Assembly (NCBI RefSeq): GCF_965232525.1
Contig: NZ_OZ246980.1
Location: 310,001 to 374,000, forward strand
Direction of reading: 5' to 3'
Source: Bauldia sp965232525
Lineage (GTDB): Bacteria; Pseudomonadota; Alphaproteobacteria; Rhizobiales; Kaistiaceae
DNA length: 64,000 nt
Shown here: positions 17,585-26,248 of the stretch, one piece after another
Layout: each line of letters opens with the position of its first letter
Numbering within the stretch: position 1 is the first letter of the stretch
Translations under genes and position numbers: made by a program
Notes under the pieces: generated by a model
The model's input: the letters and a program-made list of their open reading frames with translations, nothing else
What the model was told of the DNA's origin: nothing
The model's database searches: none

Positions 17585-18722
17585 GGAGCTCGACCCAGGC
17601 TCCGTTGTCCTTGGTCGATCGGGCGGCGGCATCGACGGCTGCCACCATCTCCGCGCCGGCGGCCCCCATCGGCAGGAGCGACAAAGCCAAGTCTCGTTCA
17701 CCCTGTTCGCCGGCGCTGATGGCACGATGAAGATCACGATAAAGGTTCGCAAACGCGACCAGCATCCCTTCCGTATGACCGATGGTGATCCGAGTCGCAT
17801 CCCGAGCGGCATCGCTGGCCTCGGGATGCCCCCGCTCAATGACGACCGTCGGCTGGCTAAGCGGTGTCCAGAAGAGTTGGTTCGGCGCTTCCTGATGCCA
17901 GCTCAGCCCGCCTTTTTCGCCAAAGATGCGGAAGTTGAGCCCATGCATCTGCCCCACGGCGACGGCGCTGGTCCAAAGCCGTCCCAAGGTTCCACTGGAG
18001 TACCGCAGATTAAGGGCGGCATCGTCCTCCAGAATCCGGTCGCCAACCAAAGAAGCAAAATGCGCGGAAACAGCTTCCAGGTGCTGACCGGTGACGAATC
18101 CGATCATGTGCATTGCATGGATGCCGCAGTCGGCGACGACTGAACTGACACCGGCCTGGTTCGGGTCGTACCGCCAACGGACCCGTGGGTTGTCGGCATC
18201 CGCCGCATCCGCGTGGAAACCATGTGCAAACTCGGCGACCGCGAGTCGAATCCTGCCAAGGTCGCCTCGGGCGACCATCGCGCGTGCCTCACGAACCATG
18301 GGATAGCCGGAGTAACCGAAGTTGACCGCAAGCAGCCGATCGTTGGCTTCTGCTGTCTTGAGCAGCGCGTTGGCGTCTTCGACGGTCATCGTCAGCGGTT
18401 TCTCGCAGAAGACGTGAAACCCATTGCGGAGAAACTCGTTCGCGATCTCGAAATGGGTCGCGTTGGGTGTCGCGACGGTAACCAGTTCAATGCGGTCCGG
18501 CCGGCTTCGCTCGCCCTCCAGCATCTCCTGCCAGGTTCCATACGCACGATCGGGGGCGACGCCGAGATCCCGGGCGTAGGCCCGGCCTCGCTCTGGATCG
18601 ATATCCAGCGCCGCAGCAGACAGATCGATGAGCCCGTCGATGCGGGCGGCGATACGATGCGCGTCGCCGATCTGGCTCCCCTCGCCGCCACCGACGAGTC
18701 CCCAACGGAGACGCTGGCTCAT
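17568..18722 (-). CDS. Gfo/Idh/MocA oxidoreductase, probable cyclitol dehydrogenase
   Basis: 384-aa NAD(P)-dependent dehydrogenase. N-terminal Rossmann fold with GLVGGGEGSQIG near residues 7-18, the EKP motif in FCEKPL near 110, and a C-terminal alpha/beta substrate domain with DCGIHAMHMIGFV containing the catalytic Asp/His. The start is the ATG preceded by GGGAGAGAGC. Its promoter carries operator site 2. In an inositol cluster this family oxidises myo-inositol (or an isomer) to an inosose, the step before IolE. Which isomer is not readable. Confidence 0.9.
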   Translation of the reverse strand: MSQRLRWGLVGGGEGSQIGDAHRIAARIDGLIDLSAAALDIDPERGRAYARDLGVAPDRAYGTWQEMLEGERSRPDRIELVTVATPNATHFEIANEFLRNGFHVFCEKPLTMTVEDANALLKTAEANDRLLAVNFGYSGYPMVREARAMVARGDLGRIRLAVAEFAHGFHADAADADNPRVRWRYDPNQAGVSSVVADCGIHAMHMIGFVTGQHLEAVSAHFASLVGDRILEDDAALNLRYSSGTLGRLWTSAVAVGQMHGLNFRIFGEKGGLSWHQEAPNQLFWTPLSQPTVVIERGHPEASDAARDATRITIGHTEGMLVAFANLYRDLHRAISAGEQGERDLALSLLPMGAAGAEMVAAVDAAARSTKDNGAWVELPKTSL

Positions 18723-18776
18723 GCTCTCTCTCCCTGCGTATTGGTTGATGCAACGGATCGTCTGTGTAAGTCTTGC

Positions 18777-18790
18777 TGCAAGCGCTTGCA
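18777..18790. promoter_or_regulatory. LacI operator TGCAAGCGCTTGCA (site 2)
   Basis: Exact copy of the palindrome at 16294. It lies in the 102-nt gap between the divergent Gfo/Idh gene (start 18722, 54 nt away) and the di-heme peroxidase gene (start 18825, 34 nt away), so it can control both. Confidence 0.82.
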
Positions 18791-18824
18791 ACGCATTTCG
18801 CGGCCGCGGAATCCACTGAGGTCC

Positions 18825-20192
18825 ATGCCCCGACAATCAACCATCAGAGCGCTCCGGTCCATCGCCTTGTTCGGTGTGGCAATCGCCTGCTTCTCCGTTG
18901 CCGCCTCTGACCGACCGGCAAACCTGCCCGCACCTTTGACCGATGCCGATTTCCCGTCGCCACCGACGGAACGGGTCGCGCTGGGCAGGCACCTGTTTTT
19001 TGACCCGATCCTCAGCGGCAATCGCAACATCTCTTGCGCGACCTGCCATCACCCGGATCATGCCAGTGGCGATGGAGTGCCGCTGTCGATCGGCGAAGGC
19101 GGTGCCGGTCTCGGTCCCGAGCGGCTTCCTTTGGCCGGAGACAATCGGCCCGAACAACGGATCGGTCGCAACGCACCGCCGCTTTTCAACCTCGGCGCCC
19201 GACCGGTCCAGGTTCTGTTCCACGATGGCCGGCTCGAGGTCGAAGGCGATGGCGATGCGGGCTTCCGGACGCCGCTGGGCGACTCGATGGTCGAAGGCTT
19301 CAGCGGCTTATTGGCCGCGCAGGCCATGTTCCCGGTGATCTCGGGGGACGAGATGGCCGGTCACTACGGTGAGAACGAGATCTCGCGAGCGGTGCGCAAG
19401 GGGGAGATCACCGGCGCCGGTGGCGCTTGGGATCTGATCGCCAAGCGGGTGGCAGCCGTCCCCGAATACGCCGAGCGGTTCGTCGCCGCTTACGATCATA
19501 TTGAAAGACCTGATGAAATCCGCTTCACCGATGTCGCGAATGCGATCGCCGATTTCATCGCGTTTGAGTGGCGGGCGACGGACAGCCCGTTTGATGCTTA
19601 CCTCGCCGGCGATGACGATGCGCTGACGCCAAAGCAGAAGGCCGGGATGATGTTGTTCTACGGCAAGGCCGGCTGCGCCGACTGCCACAGCGGTAACCTG
19701 TTGACCGATCAGGGATTTCACAGCATCGCCACGCCCCAATTCGGCCCCGGCCGCACCGCGCGATTCGAGAGCCGGGCGGTGGATTTGGGGCGCATGCGGG
19801 TTACCGGAAACCCAGACGACGCCTACCGTTTCCGCACCCCGACGCTTCGCAACGTGGCCGCGACAGCCCCCTACGGCCACACCGGCGCCTTCGCGACACT
19901 CGACGACGTCGTGCGACACCATCTGTCGGCCGCGACGTCTTTCGAGGCGTGGACACCAGCGGACGTTATCCTCCCGGATTTTCCCGAGGCGACGGCGACC
20001 GACTGGGCGATGCACGAGGACGATGACGAGCGGGCACGGATCGTGGCGAGCCTCGACCTCGAACCGGTCACGCTGAGCGAAAAAGAAGTCGCCGACCTGA
20101 TCGCGTTTCTGGAGTCGCTGACCGACGAAGACAGCCTCGACGGCCGCCTCGGCCGACCGGATCGGGTGCCGAGTGGCCTCCCGTTCGACTGA
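18825..20192 (+). CDS. Di-heme cytochrome c peroxidase / MauG family protein
   Basis: 455-aa periplasmic protein. A signal peptide spans residues 1 to about 27 (hydrophobic core ALFGVAIACFSVAAS). Two c-type heme motifs are present: CATCH at 71-75 and CADCH at 284-288, with the conserved GxRxxPxLxN-like segment RNAPPLFNLG between and FRTPTLRNVA near the C-terminus, as in bacterial CcpA/MauG. Members reduce H2O2 or carry out oxidative modification of a partner protein. The ATG start lies 34 nt after LacI operator site 2, so it belongs to the inositol regulon. It is convergent (2 nt apart) with an ASPIC/UnbV protein that is a plausible partner. Confidence 0.92.
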   Translation: MPRQSTIRALRSIALFGVAIACFSVAASDRPANLPAPLTDADFPSPPTERVALGRHLFFDPILSGNRNISCATCHHPDHASGDGVPLSIGEGGAGLGPERLPLAGDNRPEQRIGRNAPPLFNLGARPVQVLFHDGRLEVEGDGDAGFRTPLGDSMVEGFSGLLAAQAMFPVISGDEMAGHYGENEISRAVRKGEITGAGGAWDLIAKRVAAVPEYAERFVAAYDHIERPDEIRFTDVANAIADFIAFEWRATDSPFDAYLAGDDDALTPKQKAGMMLFYGKAGCADCHSGNLLTDQGFHSIATPQFGPGRTARFESRAVDLGRMRVTGNPDDAYRFRTPTLRNVAATAPYGHTGAFATLDDVVRHHLSAATSFEAWTPADVILPDFPEATATDWAMHEDDDERARIVASLDLEPVTLSEKEVADLIAFLESLTDEDSLDGRLGRPDRVPSGLPFD

Positions 20193-20194
20193 CC

Positions 20195-21826
20195 TCAGTC
20201 GGTTAGCCGCTCCATTCCCGCATCGCGCACGATCCGCACCTCGGCGTTCGCCGCCGTCGGCATCCACGGCGAGCGCGCGCCATCAGGCCAGGTGACGCGC
20301 ACCTCGATGCTCGTCGCATCACCGAGACCGAAATGCTCCGGCCCGGCAACGCCGCCGGCATGGCCACCACCAACGGTGACCTCCCGATGCTGATGACGGC
20401 GGCCGTCACGGACCTCGATCCAAGCGCCGACCGCGTTGGGGTTCGGTGCCGGCTGGGTGAGCACGACCGAGAGCCAGCCGCCCTCAGCCGGGGAGACGTT
20501 TTCCAAAATCTCGACGTTGTCCCGTCGATTCAGAACAACGATGTCGAGCTGGCCATCGCGGTTCAGGTCCGCGAGCGCGCCGCCGCGAGCCCGCGCGAAG
20601 GAAGCAATGCCCGCCTCCAGGCCGTGTTCGACGAAGCTCCCGTCCGGCTGCTGGATCAGCAGGTTGTTGGGATCGCGCATCGCCATGTCCGGCATCTGCT
20701 CGACATTGCCCTTGGCGACGAACAGATCGTCGTGGCCGTCATTGTCGACATCACCAAAGGCAGCGTGCCACCCAGCCGAAGGGCGGCCGTCGTCTCCGGT
20801 ATAGGGCCGATGAGCGTTGGCGCCGCGGGCATAGGCCTCGTCACGAAAATGCGGTCCCTCGACGCCAGGCTCACGCACCCGGAGTTTCTGGTCGGCCATG
20901 CTGGTGAGATAGACCTCGGGCAGACCGTCACCGGTGATGTCGCGACTCGCGATGCCCATGCCCCAGATCTTTAAGGTCTGCCAGCCGTCATTGGCCGTGT
21001 AGAGGCGCGGCGCGGCCCCGCTCATATCCCAGAGCTGCTCTTGACCGTCATGGACATAGTAGTGCCGGTCGTTGCTGATCCGGAGATCGGCTCGGCCGCG
21101 CCGGTCCCAATCGGAAAACAGCATCGACAGCGCACAGTGACCGGGCTCCAGCGCCATCGGCTCGGCGTAGCTTTCGTTGCCAGCGGGGCGAAACAGCCAG
21201 TTGGCATCGCAGGCCTCGAAGGGACCGTCTGGCGCGGCACGATCGACATAGTTGCCGAACGCCAGCGTCGGCAGCGCCTTGCCATCCTCCCACGTGGCGC
21301 TGAACGCCGTGGTCCAGCCATCGCCGCCGTCGATTCCCCAGAGCGCGTTGGCGGGCTCGAAGCCGCAGGCACCATCGCCGCGCAGGATCAGGTTCTCGCC
21401 GACCCGAAGAACGACCAGGTCCATGGCGCCGTCGGAGTCGATGTCGAGGGGATAGGCACCGGTCACACCGCCGCCGACCCCATCGGGAAGGCGATGCTCC
21501 CCGAACCGAACCGGGCCGCCGGGTTCCGATCGATTGACGATCAGCCGCGAGGGCGACTCGCCACCGGCCAGGAAAGCATCGGGGAAGCGATCACCATTGC
21601 AATCGAAAACGGCGACCCCGCCGCCGACAAAATGCTCCCATCCACCGGTGTATTCGTGGCTGAAGTCGAAGCCGGGAGCGCGATCGACAAACGCAATCTC
21701 GCCGGCCGCGACCGGGTGGGCGGCCGCCAGGAGGGCGGCGCCGAGGGCCAACGAGACGGTGGACTTCGTCAAATCACGCGCGCCAGTGACACTGCGAAGT
21801 CGATGCAAGAGAGGGTTAAGCCGCAT
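20195..21826 (-). CDS. Secreted FG-GAP/VCBS beta-propeller protein with ASPIC/UnbV C-terminus (CRTAC1-like)
   Basis: 543 aa. A signal sequence follows the basic start (hydrophobic stretch STVSLALGAALLAAAHPVAAG). At least five Ca-binding DxDxDG-type repeats are visible: DCNGDRFPDAFL, DIDSDGAMDLVVL, DITGDGLPEVYL, DVDNDGHDDLFV and DLNRDGQLDIVVL. These build an integrin-like beta-propeller. The C-terminal 80 residues (EHFGLGDATSIEVRVTWPDG) match the ASPIC/UnbV domain. It is co-directional with and overlaps the end of the sugar ATPase gene, so it is the last gene of the transporter operon. Function unknown; it probably works at the periplasm or cell surface, possibly with the MauG-like protein. 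Confidence 0.88.
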   Translation of the reverse strand: MRLNPLLHRLRSVTGARDLTKSTVSLALGAALLAAAHPVAAGEIAFVDRAPGFDFSHEYTGGWEHFVGGGVAVFDCNGDRFPDAFLAGGESPSRLIVNRSEPGGPVRFGEHRLPDGVGGGVTGAYPLDIDSDGAMDLVVLRVGENLILRGDGACGFEPANALWGIDGGDGWTTAFSATWEDGKALPTLAFGNYVDRAAPDGPFEACDANWLFRPAGNESYAEPMALEPGHCALSMLFSDWDRRGRADLRISNDRHYYVHDGQEQLWDMSGAAPRLYTANDGWQTLKIWGMGIASRDITGDGLPEVYLTSMADQKLRVREPGVEGPHFRDEAYARGANAHRPYTGDDGRPSAGWHAAFGDVDNDGHDDLFVAKGNVEQMPDMAMRDPNNLLIQQPDGSFVEHGLEAGIASFARARGGALADLNRDGQLDIVVLNRRDNVEILENVSPAEGGWLSVVLTQPAPNPNAVGAWIEVRDGRRHQHREVTVGGGHAGGVAGPEHFGLGDATSIEVRVTWPDGARSPWMPTAANAEVRIVRDAGMERLTD

Positions 21827-22601
21827 CCTCACTAACGATCCCCGGTGCGTAACTGCCATCCGGCAGCTTACCGAGGATGATCATCTGCAGCACCTCATCC
21901 TTGTCAGTATCCTGGACCCGACCGGTCCACACGTGGCGACCGTTCTTCATCACCGTGATCCGGTCGGCGAGGTCGAACACATCGTGCAAATCGTGGCTGA
22001 TCATCACCAGGGCCATGCCCTCTTTCTTCAGATTCTGGATCAGGTCGGCGACCATCTGGGTTTCGTGCGGCCCGAGCGCAGCGGTGGGCTCGTCCATGAT
22101 GATGATCCGGGCGTTGAACTGGAGCGTGCGGGCAATCGCCACCGACTGCCGCTGGCCGCCGGAGAGGTTGGACACCGCCTCGTGGAAGTTCTTGAAGTTG
22201 GGATTGAGCCGCTTCATCACCTTGATCGCAGCATGCTCCATCGCCGCCTCGTCCAGGGCGCCGAAGCGGGTCCTGATCTCACGTCCGAAGAAGATGTTGG
22301 CGGGTGCCGGCAGGTTATCGGCGAGTGCCAGCGTCTGATAGATGGTCTCGATCCCGTACGCTTTGGCGTCCCGGGGGTTCTGGATGTCCGCCTGTTCGCC
22401 GCCGATGACGATCTCGCCGGAATCGATCGGATAGGCGCCGGACAGGATCTTGATAAGGGTCGACTTGCCGGCGCCGTTGTGCCCGAGGAGACCGAGAACT
22501 TCGCCTTCATGGATGTCGATGCTCATGTCCTCAACAGCGCGGATCCCGCCGAACTGCTTGTAGACATTGCGCATTTTCACCAGGGCGTCTGCCTTTGCCA
22601 T
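21816..22601 (-). CDS. Sugar ABC transporter ATP-binding protein, single-domain CUT2 type
   Basis: 261-aa ATPase with Walker A GHNGAGKST near residues 35-43, signature NLSGGQRQSVAIAR, Walker B RIIIMDEPTAALG, and H-loop ISHDL. Only one nucleotide-binding domain is present, unlike two-domain XylG/RbsA of about 500 aa; this short form resembles FrcA/IatA-like proteins. I start at the ATG preceded by GGAGGG; a GTG 21 nt upstream overlaps the permease stop. It energises the permease encoded upstream. Confidence 0.92.
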   Translation of the reverse strand: MAKADALVKMRNVYKQFGGIRAVEDMSIDIHEGEVLGLLGHNGAGKSTLIKILSGAYPIDSGEIVIGGEQADIQNPRDAKAYGIETIYQTLALADNLPAPANIFFGREIRTRFGALDEAAMEHAAIKVMKRLNPNFKNFHEAVSNLSGGQRQSVAIARTLQFNARIIIMDEPTAALGPHETQMVADLIQNLKKEGMALVMISHDLHDVFDLADRITVMKNGRHVWTGRVQDTDKDEVLQMIILGKLPDGSYAPGIVSEDAA

Positions 22602-22618
22602 AACCAAGCCCTCCGCTC

Positions 22619-23830
22619 TCACCGTCGCCTGCGCTGATAGAACACGTCGAACCAGACGGCGAATATGAGCACGCCGGCCATGATCATCTGCTGAGGTGAG
22701 CTCTCGATGCCGATCAGCACCATGCCGTTACGCAGGCTTTGCATCAGCAGCGCACCGAGCAGCCCACCAACGATCGTGCCGACGCCGCCGGCTAGTGACG
22801 TCCCGCCAATCACCGCTGCGGCAATGACCTGGAGCTCGAGCAACTGGCCGATCGACAATGGCGCCGCGTTGAGGCGCGCGGTGGTTATCATCGCGCCAAC
22901 GGCGGTCAACGCACCAATCAGCGCGAAACTGGTAATGATCACCCGTTTGACGTTGATGCCGGCAAGCTGCGCCGCTTCCGGGTTACCGCCATACCCGTAG
23001 ATGTAGCGGCCGAAGCGGGTCATGTTGGCGACGTACATCATGATCGCCGCAATCACGATGAGGATAAGGACCGGCACCGGAATGCCGCGGCCGTCGTCCG
23101 AGCGCGGGAACGGATAGGCGTTCATGGTCGAGACGAACGCAATGATCAGTGAGGCCCACACGGCCAACAAGCCGATCTCGATCGGCAACGGCTTCACATA
23201 AAAACCCAAGCCGGCGCGCCGAGAGCGCTTCCAGAACGTGACGGCGGCGAGGATCAGGAAGCAGATCGCGCCGACGACCCAGCTCCATGTTTCACCAATG
23301 GAGCTGCTGATCTGGCTGTAGGTGGAATCGAGCGGTGTGATCGTTCGGCCCTTGGTGAACAACCAGCCGGCGCCGCGGAAAAACATCAAGCCGCCGAGGG
23401 TCACCACAAAGGCCGGCACCGACAACGTGGCGATGATCGCTCCCTGGATGCCACCCAGTAGCGCGCCGGCAACCACCATCGCCAGCATCGACACCCACCA
23501 ACTGTTGGCGCCCTCGAGTGGCAGTACCTCAGTCTGGATAAAACCGCCGAACAGGCCGAGGAAGGCCAGCAGCGAGCCGACCGACAGGTCAATGTTGCGG
23601 GAGACGATGACCAGCACCATGCCGGTGGAAATCAGCGCGACCGTGGTGGTCTGCACTGACAGGTTCCACAAGTTCCGCGGTGACAGGAACAGGCCGCCGG
23701 TCACCAGGTTAAAGAACAGCCAGGTGACCACCAACGCGCCGATCATCGACAGCAGGCGCAGGTCGATGTCGAGCATGTCAGTGAAGCGATTTGGTTTCGC
23801 TGGCGCCTCGACCTGATCCGTGACCGCCAT
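22619..23830 (-). CDS. Sugar ABC transporter permease, XylH/RbsC (CUT2) family
   Basis: 403-aa multi-spanning permease with about 10-11 hydrophobic segments, beginning with LLSMIGALVVTWLFFNLVTGG. Family motifs are LSPRNLWNLSVQTT, RNIDLSVGSLLAFLG and the late GNPEAAQLAGINVKR cytoplasmic loop. The length (about 400) is nearer to XylH than to RbsC (about 320). GGAGGG precedes the ATG. It heads the permease-ATPase-ASPIC operon, whose promoter shares the 353-nt region with the binding protein and holds two operator copies. Confidence 0.92.
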   Translation of the reverse strand: MAVTDQVEAPAKPNRFTDMLDIDLRLLSMIGALVVTWLFFNLVTGGLFLSPRNLWNLSVQTTTVALISTGMVLVIVSRNIDLSVGSLLAFLGLFGGFIQTEVLPLEGANSWWVSMLAMVVAGALLGGIQGAIIATLSVPAFVVTLGGLMFFRGAGWLFTKGRTITPLDSTYSQISSSIGETWSWVVGAICFLILAAVTFWKRSRRAGLGFYVKPLPIEIGLLAVWASLIIAFVSTMNAYPFPRSDDGRGIPVPVLILIVIAAIMMYVANMTRFGRYIYGYGGNPEAAQLAGINVKRVIITSFALIGALTAVGAMITTARLNAAPLSIGQLLELQVIAAAVIGGTSLAGGVGTIVGGLLGALLMQSLRNGMVLIGIESSPQQMIMAGVLIFAVWFDVFYQRRRR

Positions 23831-23912
23831 TGAGCCCTCCCTCGCGAACGCCCACCCATCTTTCAGCCGGCCCGTTCGACGCGGGCCTTTTGACTACACC
23901 CTTAAGCCCGCT

Positions 23913-23926
23913 TGCAATTGCTTGCA
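23913..23926. promoter_or_regulatory. LacI operator variant TGCAATTGCTTGCA (site 3)
   Basis: Differs from the consensus palindrome at two central positions (12 of 14 match), 83 nt upstream of the permease start. Both half-sites TGCAA and TTGCA are intact. Probably controls the leftward permease operon. Confidence 0.6.
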
Positions 23927-24092
23927 ACCGTCGAACGCGTCCGAACAACCCGGCGAAAGCCAATATGTGGACGACACCGCGCAACCCTCCAAGTGAGATG
24001 AAGCTGAAATATTCATATAATATAGATTGTTAGGGGAAAACCGCGGTTCATTTCCTCCGATGCATCAGCGGCTGCGCACACAAAAACGCGAT

Positions 24093-24120
24093 TTGACAGG
24101 CTGCTGCCTTCGGCAATAAA
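24093..24120 (+). promoter_or_regulatory. Sigma-70-type promoter of the sugar-binding protein gene
   Basis: TTGACA (24093-24098, perfect -35), a 16-nt spacer and AATAAA (24115-24120, 4 of 6 to TATAAT). The LacI operator begins 1 nt downstream and would cover the transcription start. Confidence 0.55.
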
Positions 24121-24121
24121 C

Positions 24122-24135
24122 TGCAAGCGTTTGCA
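24122..24135. promoter_or_regulatory. LacI operator TGCAAGCGTTTGCA (site 4)
   Basis: One mismatch to the consensus palindrome. It abuts the -10 element of the binding-protein promoter, an ideal position for repression. The gene starts 48 nt downstream. Confidence 0.75.
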
Positions 24136-24183
24136 ATTCGAGGTGCGCGAGAACACCTCATAGGGATACCAAGGAGGGAATGG

Positions 24184-25215
24184 ATGCGATCGTTCATCAC
24201 CAAGGCGGCCGTCGCCACGGCTGTTGCGATGAGTTTCGCGGGCTCGGCGCTTGCCGCCGATGACATCACCGTCGGCGTGAGCTGGTATAAATTCGCCGAC
24301 GAGCGCTGGAAGATCGACGAAGCCGGAATCATCGACGTGCTCGACAAGGCTGGCGCGACGTACATTTCCGCCGACGCCGACTTCTCGGCCGAGAAGTCGG
24401 TCGCCGACATCGAAAACCTGATCACCCGTGGCGCCGACGTGCTGATCATCATGTCGGGTGTCGCCGACGCGGTCGGCCCGGTGGTCAACCAGGCGCTGGC
24501 CGAGGGCGTCCCGGTCGTCGCTTACGATCAGATCATCGAGCAGCCGGGCGTCTTCTACACCTCGTTCGACGCCCGATCGGTGGGGCACGCGCTCGCCGAG
24601 GGCATGCTCGAAGTCGCGCCGGAAGGCAACTACGCGCTGATCAAGGGCGACAACGGCGACCCGAACACCCACCAGATGTTCGGCGCGTTCGCCGAGATGA
24701 TGCAACCTTCGATCGATTCGGGCGCGATCACCGTGGTGGGCGAGCAGTTCGTCGACGGGTGGCGACCGGAAACCGCCAAGGACGTGATCGAGCAGATGCT
24801 GACCGCCAACAACAACGACGTTCAGGCCGTGATGGTCATGAACGACGGCATGGCGAGCGGCGTTTCCAAGGCGCTTGAAGAACAGGGCATGGTGATCCCG
24901 ATCTCCGGCCAGGACGGCGCTCCGGGCGCGCTCAACCGCATCGCCCGCGGCCAGCAGACCTTCACTATCTGGAAGAACGCCTACGAGCTCGGCCAGACCG
25001 CCGCCACGGTGGCGCTGGCGCTCGCCAAGGGCGAAGAAGTCGAAGGCGCCATGAAGTTCGACAAGGGGCCGAACGGAGTCGAACTCGACGCCGTGCTGCT
25101 GCCGGTCGAGCGGATCGACGCCACCAACCTGGACAAAACCGTTGACGTCGGATGGGCCACCAAGGACCGTATCTGCGCCGGCGTGACGGACAACCCTCCC
25201 GCCCTTTGCCAGTAA
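24184..25215 (+). CDS. Sugar-binding protein of ABC transporter, XylF/RbsB type
   Basis: 343-aa periplasmic protein with a signal peptide (residues 1-24, ending SALAA). The mature part resembles XylF: ENLITRGADVLIIMSG, GVPVVAYDQII, SFDARSVGHALAEGM, GQDGAPGALNRIARGQQTFT. AAGGAGGGAATGG gives a very strong ribosome site, suiting a protein made in excess over the membrane parts. It lies in the inositol block under LacI control, so the ligand may be a cyclitol instead of xylose; sequence alone does not decide. A rho-independent terminator follows immediately. Confidence 0.92.
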   Translation: MRSFITKAAVATAVAMSFAGSALAADDITVGVSWYKFADERWKIDEAGIIDVLDKAGATYISADADFSAEKSVADIENLITRGADVLIIMSGVADAVGPVVNQALAEGVPVVAYDQIIEQPGVFYTSFDARSVGHALAEGMLEVAPEGNYALIKGDNGDPNTHQMFGAFAEMMQPSIDSGAITVVGEQFVDGWRPETAKDVIEQMLTANNNDVQAVMVMNDGMASGVSKALEEQGMVIPISGQDGAPGALNRIARGQQTFTIWKNAYELGQTAATVALALAKGEEVEGAMKFDKGPNGVELDAVLLPVERIDATNLDKTVDVGWATKDRICAGVTDNPPALCQ

Positions 25216-25233
25216 CGGCAAAGGCGTCCTGGG

Positions 25234-25267
25234 AAACGCCCGCCGTTTCCGGCGGGCGTTTCTTTTT
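25234..25267 (+). terminator. Rho-independent terminator after the binding-protein gene
   Basis: Stem AAACGCCCGCC (25234-25244) pairs with GGCGGGCGTTT (25251-25261) across a 6-nt loop, followed by TCTTTTT. It ends the monocistronic binding-protein transcript 19 nt after the stop. Confidence 0.9.
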
Positions 25268-25330
25268 GCGCTGACTGATGGGGAACGACGAGCGCTCGGA
25301 CGGCGTCTGCGTCCGACGCTTCCGTGCGTT

Positions 25331-26230
25331 CTACTGGACGGAGATACCGACGGACTTCAGGAACGTCGCGTTGGCGCTGGCGTCCTCGACCACCGGGTTG
25401 CCGGCGGCAGGATCGCAGTCCTGCTCGACCGTGCCCCAACCGTCATAGCCCAACTCCTCCAGCGCATGCTTGAGGGCGGCGAAATCGACCAAGCCATCGC
25501 CAAGGGTGCAGAAGATTCCTTGCGCTGTGGCGTCGTAGAAGCCGGTGCGGTTGGCGATGGCGTCGGCTTTCACGCCCTCGTGGATGTCCTTGAAATGAAG
25601 ATACGGAGTCCGGTCGCGGTTGACGCGGAAATGCTCGACCGGGTCGTAGCCGGCATAGACGCAATGGCCGGTATCGATGCACAGTTTCAACAAGTCCTCG
25701 TCGATCTCGTCGAGCACCCGGTCGATCTCATCGCGGAACTCGATGCAGCCGGCGGTATGGGCATGGATCGAGGGAATCAAGCCATATTCGTCGCGGGCGA
25801 TCCGCGAGACTTCGGTCAGGCGGCCAACCATGCCGCGCCATTCGTCTTCGGTGAGACGCCGCGCTTCGTCCGGGCGGCCGGCGGTCGGAACCCGGAACTC
25901 GGCGATCGAATCGATGATGACGAAATGCTCGGCGCCGTGGGCCTTGAGGCTACGGCCGGTGCGGTGGGCGGCGTCGAGCACGGTGTCCCAGGCGTTCGGA
26001 TCGTGCAGCGGCTGGAACAGAACGCCGGCGATCAGCTCGAGGTCGCGGCTTTGCAGGGCGTCGCCGAGCACCGCCGGGTCTTCCGGCAGGTAGCCGATCG
26101 GCCCGAGTTCGATGCCGTGATAGCCGGCCGCCTTGGCCTCGTCGAGGACCTGCTGCCACGGCGGGTTGCGGGGGTCGTCGGCGAATTCGACACCCCACGA
26201 ACACGGGGCATTGCCGATCGAAATGGCCAT
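25331..26230 (-). CDS. iolE: Inosose dehydratase (IolE)
   Basis: 299-aa TIM-barrel enzyme of the xylose-isomerase-like superfamily that removes water from 2-keto-myo-inositol (scyllo-inosose) to give the trihydroxycyclohexane dione consumed by IolD. The family hallmark GNAPCSWGVEF is at residues 6-16; metal-site residues are visible in SIHAHTAGCIE, KLCIDTGHCVYAG and YLHFKDIH. It lies 18 nt downstream of a Gfo/Idh gene on the same strand, so the two form an operon driven from operator site 5. Confidence 0.94.
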   Translation of the reverse strand: MAISIGNAPCSWGVEFADDPRNPPWQQVLDEAKAAGYHGIELGPIGYLPEDPAVLGDALQSRDLELIAGVLFQPLHDPNAWDTVLDAAHRTGRSLKAHGAEHFVIIDSIAEFRVPTAGRPDEARRLTEDEWRGMVGRLTEVSRIARDEYGLIPSIHAHTAGCIEFRDEIDRVLDEIDEDLLKLCIDTGHCVYAGYDPVEHFRVNRDRTPYLHFKDIHEGVKADAIANRTGFYDATAQGIFCTLGDGLVDFAALKHALEELGYDGWGTVEQDCDPAAGNPVVEDASANATFLKSVGISVQ

Positions 26231-26248
26231 GGTGGTTCTCCCTGAACT

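Larger units (their letters stand above)
23831..24183. other. Divergent promoter region of the sugar transporter
   Basis: 353 nt without a gene. It holds a near-match LacI operator at 23913-23926, an AT-rich stretch with TATAAT at 24016-24021, a strong plus-strand -35 (TTGACA at 24093-24098) with AATAAA at 24115-24120, and a second operator at 24122-24135. It drives the permease operon leftward and the binding protein rightward. Confidence 0.6.
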
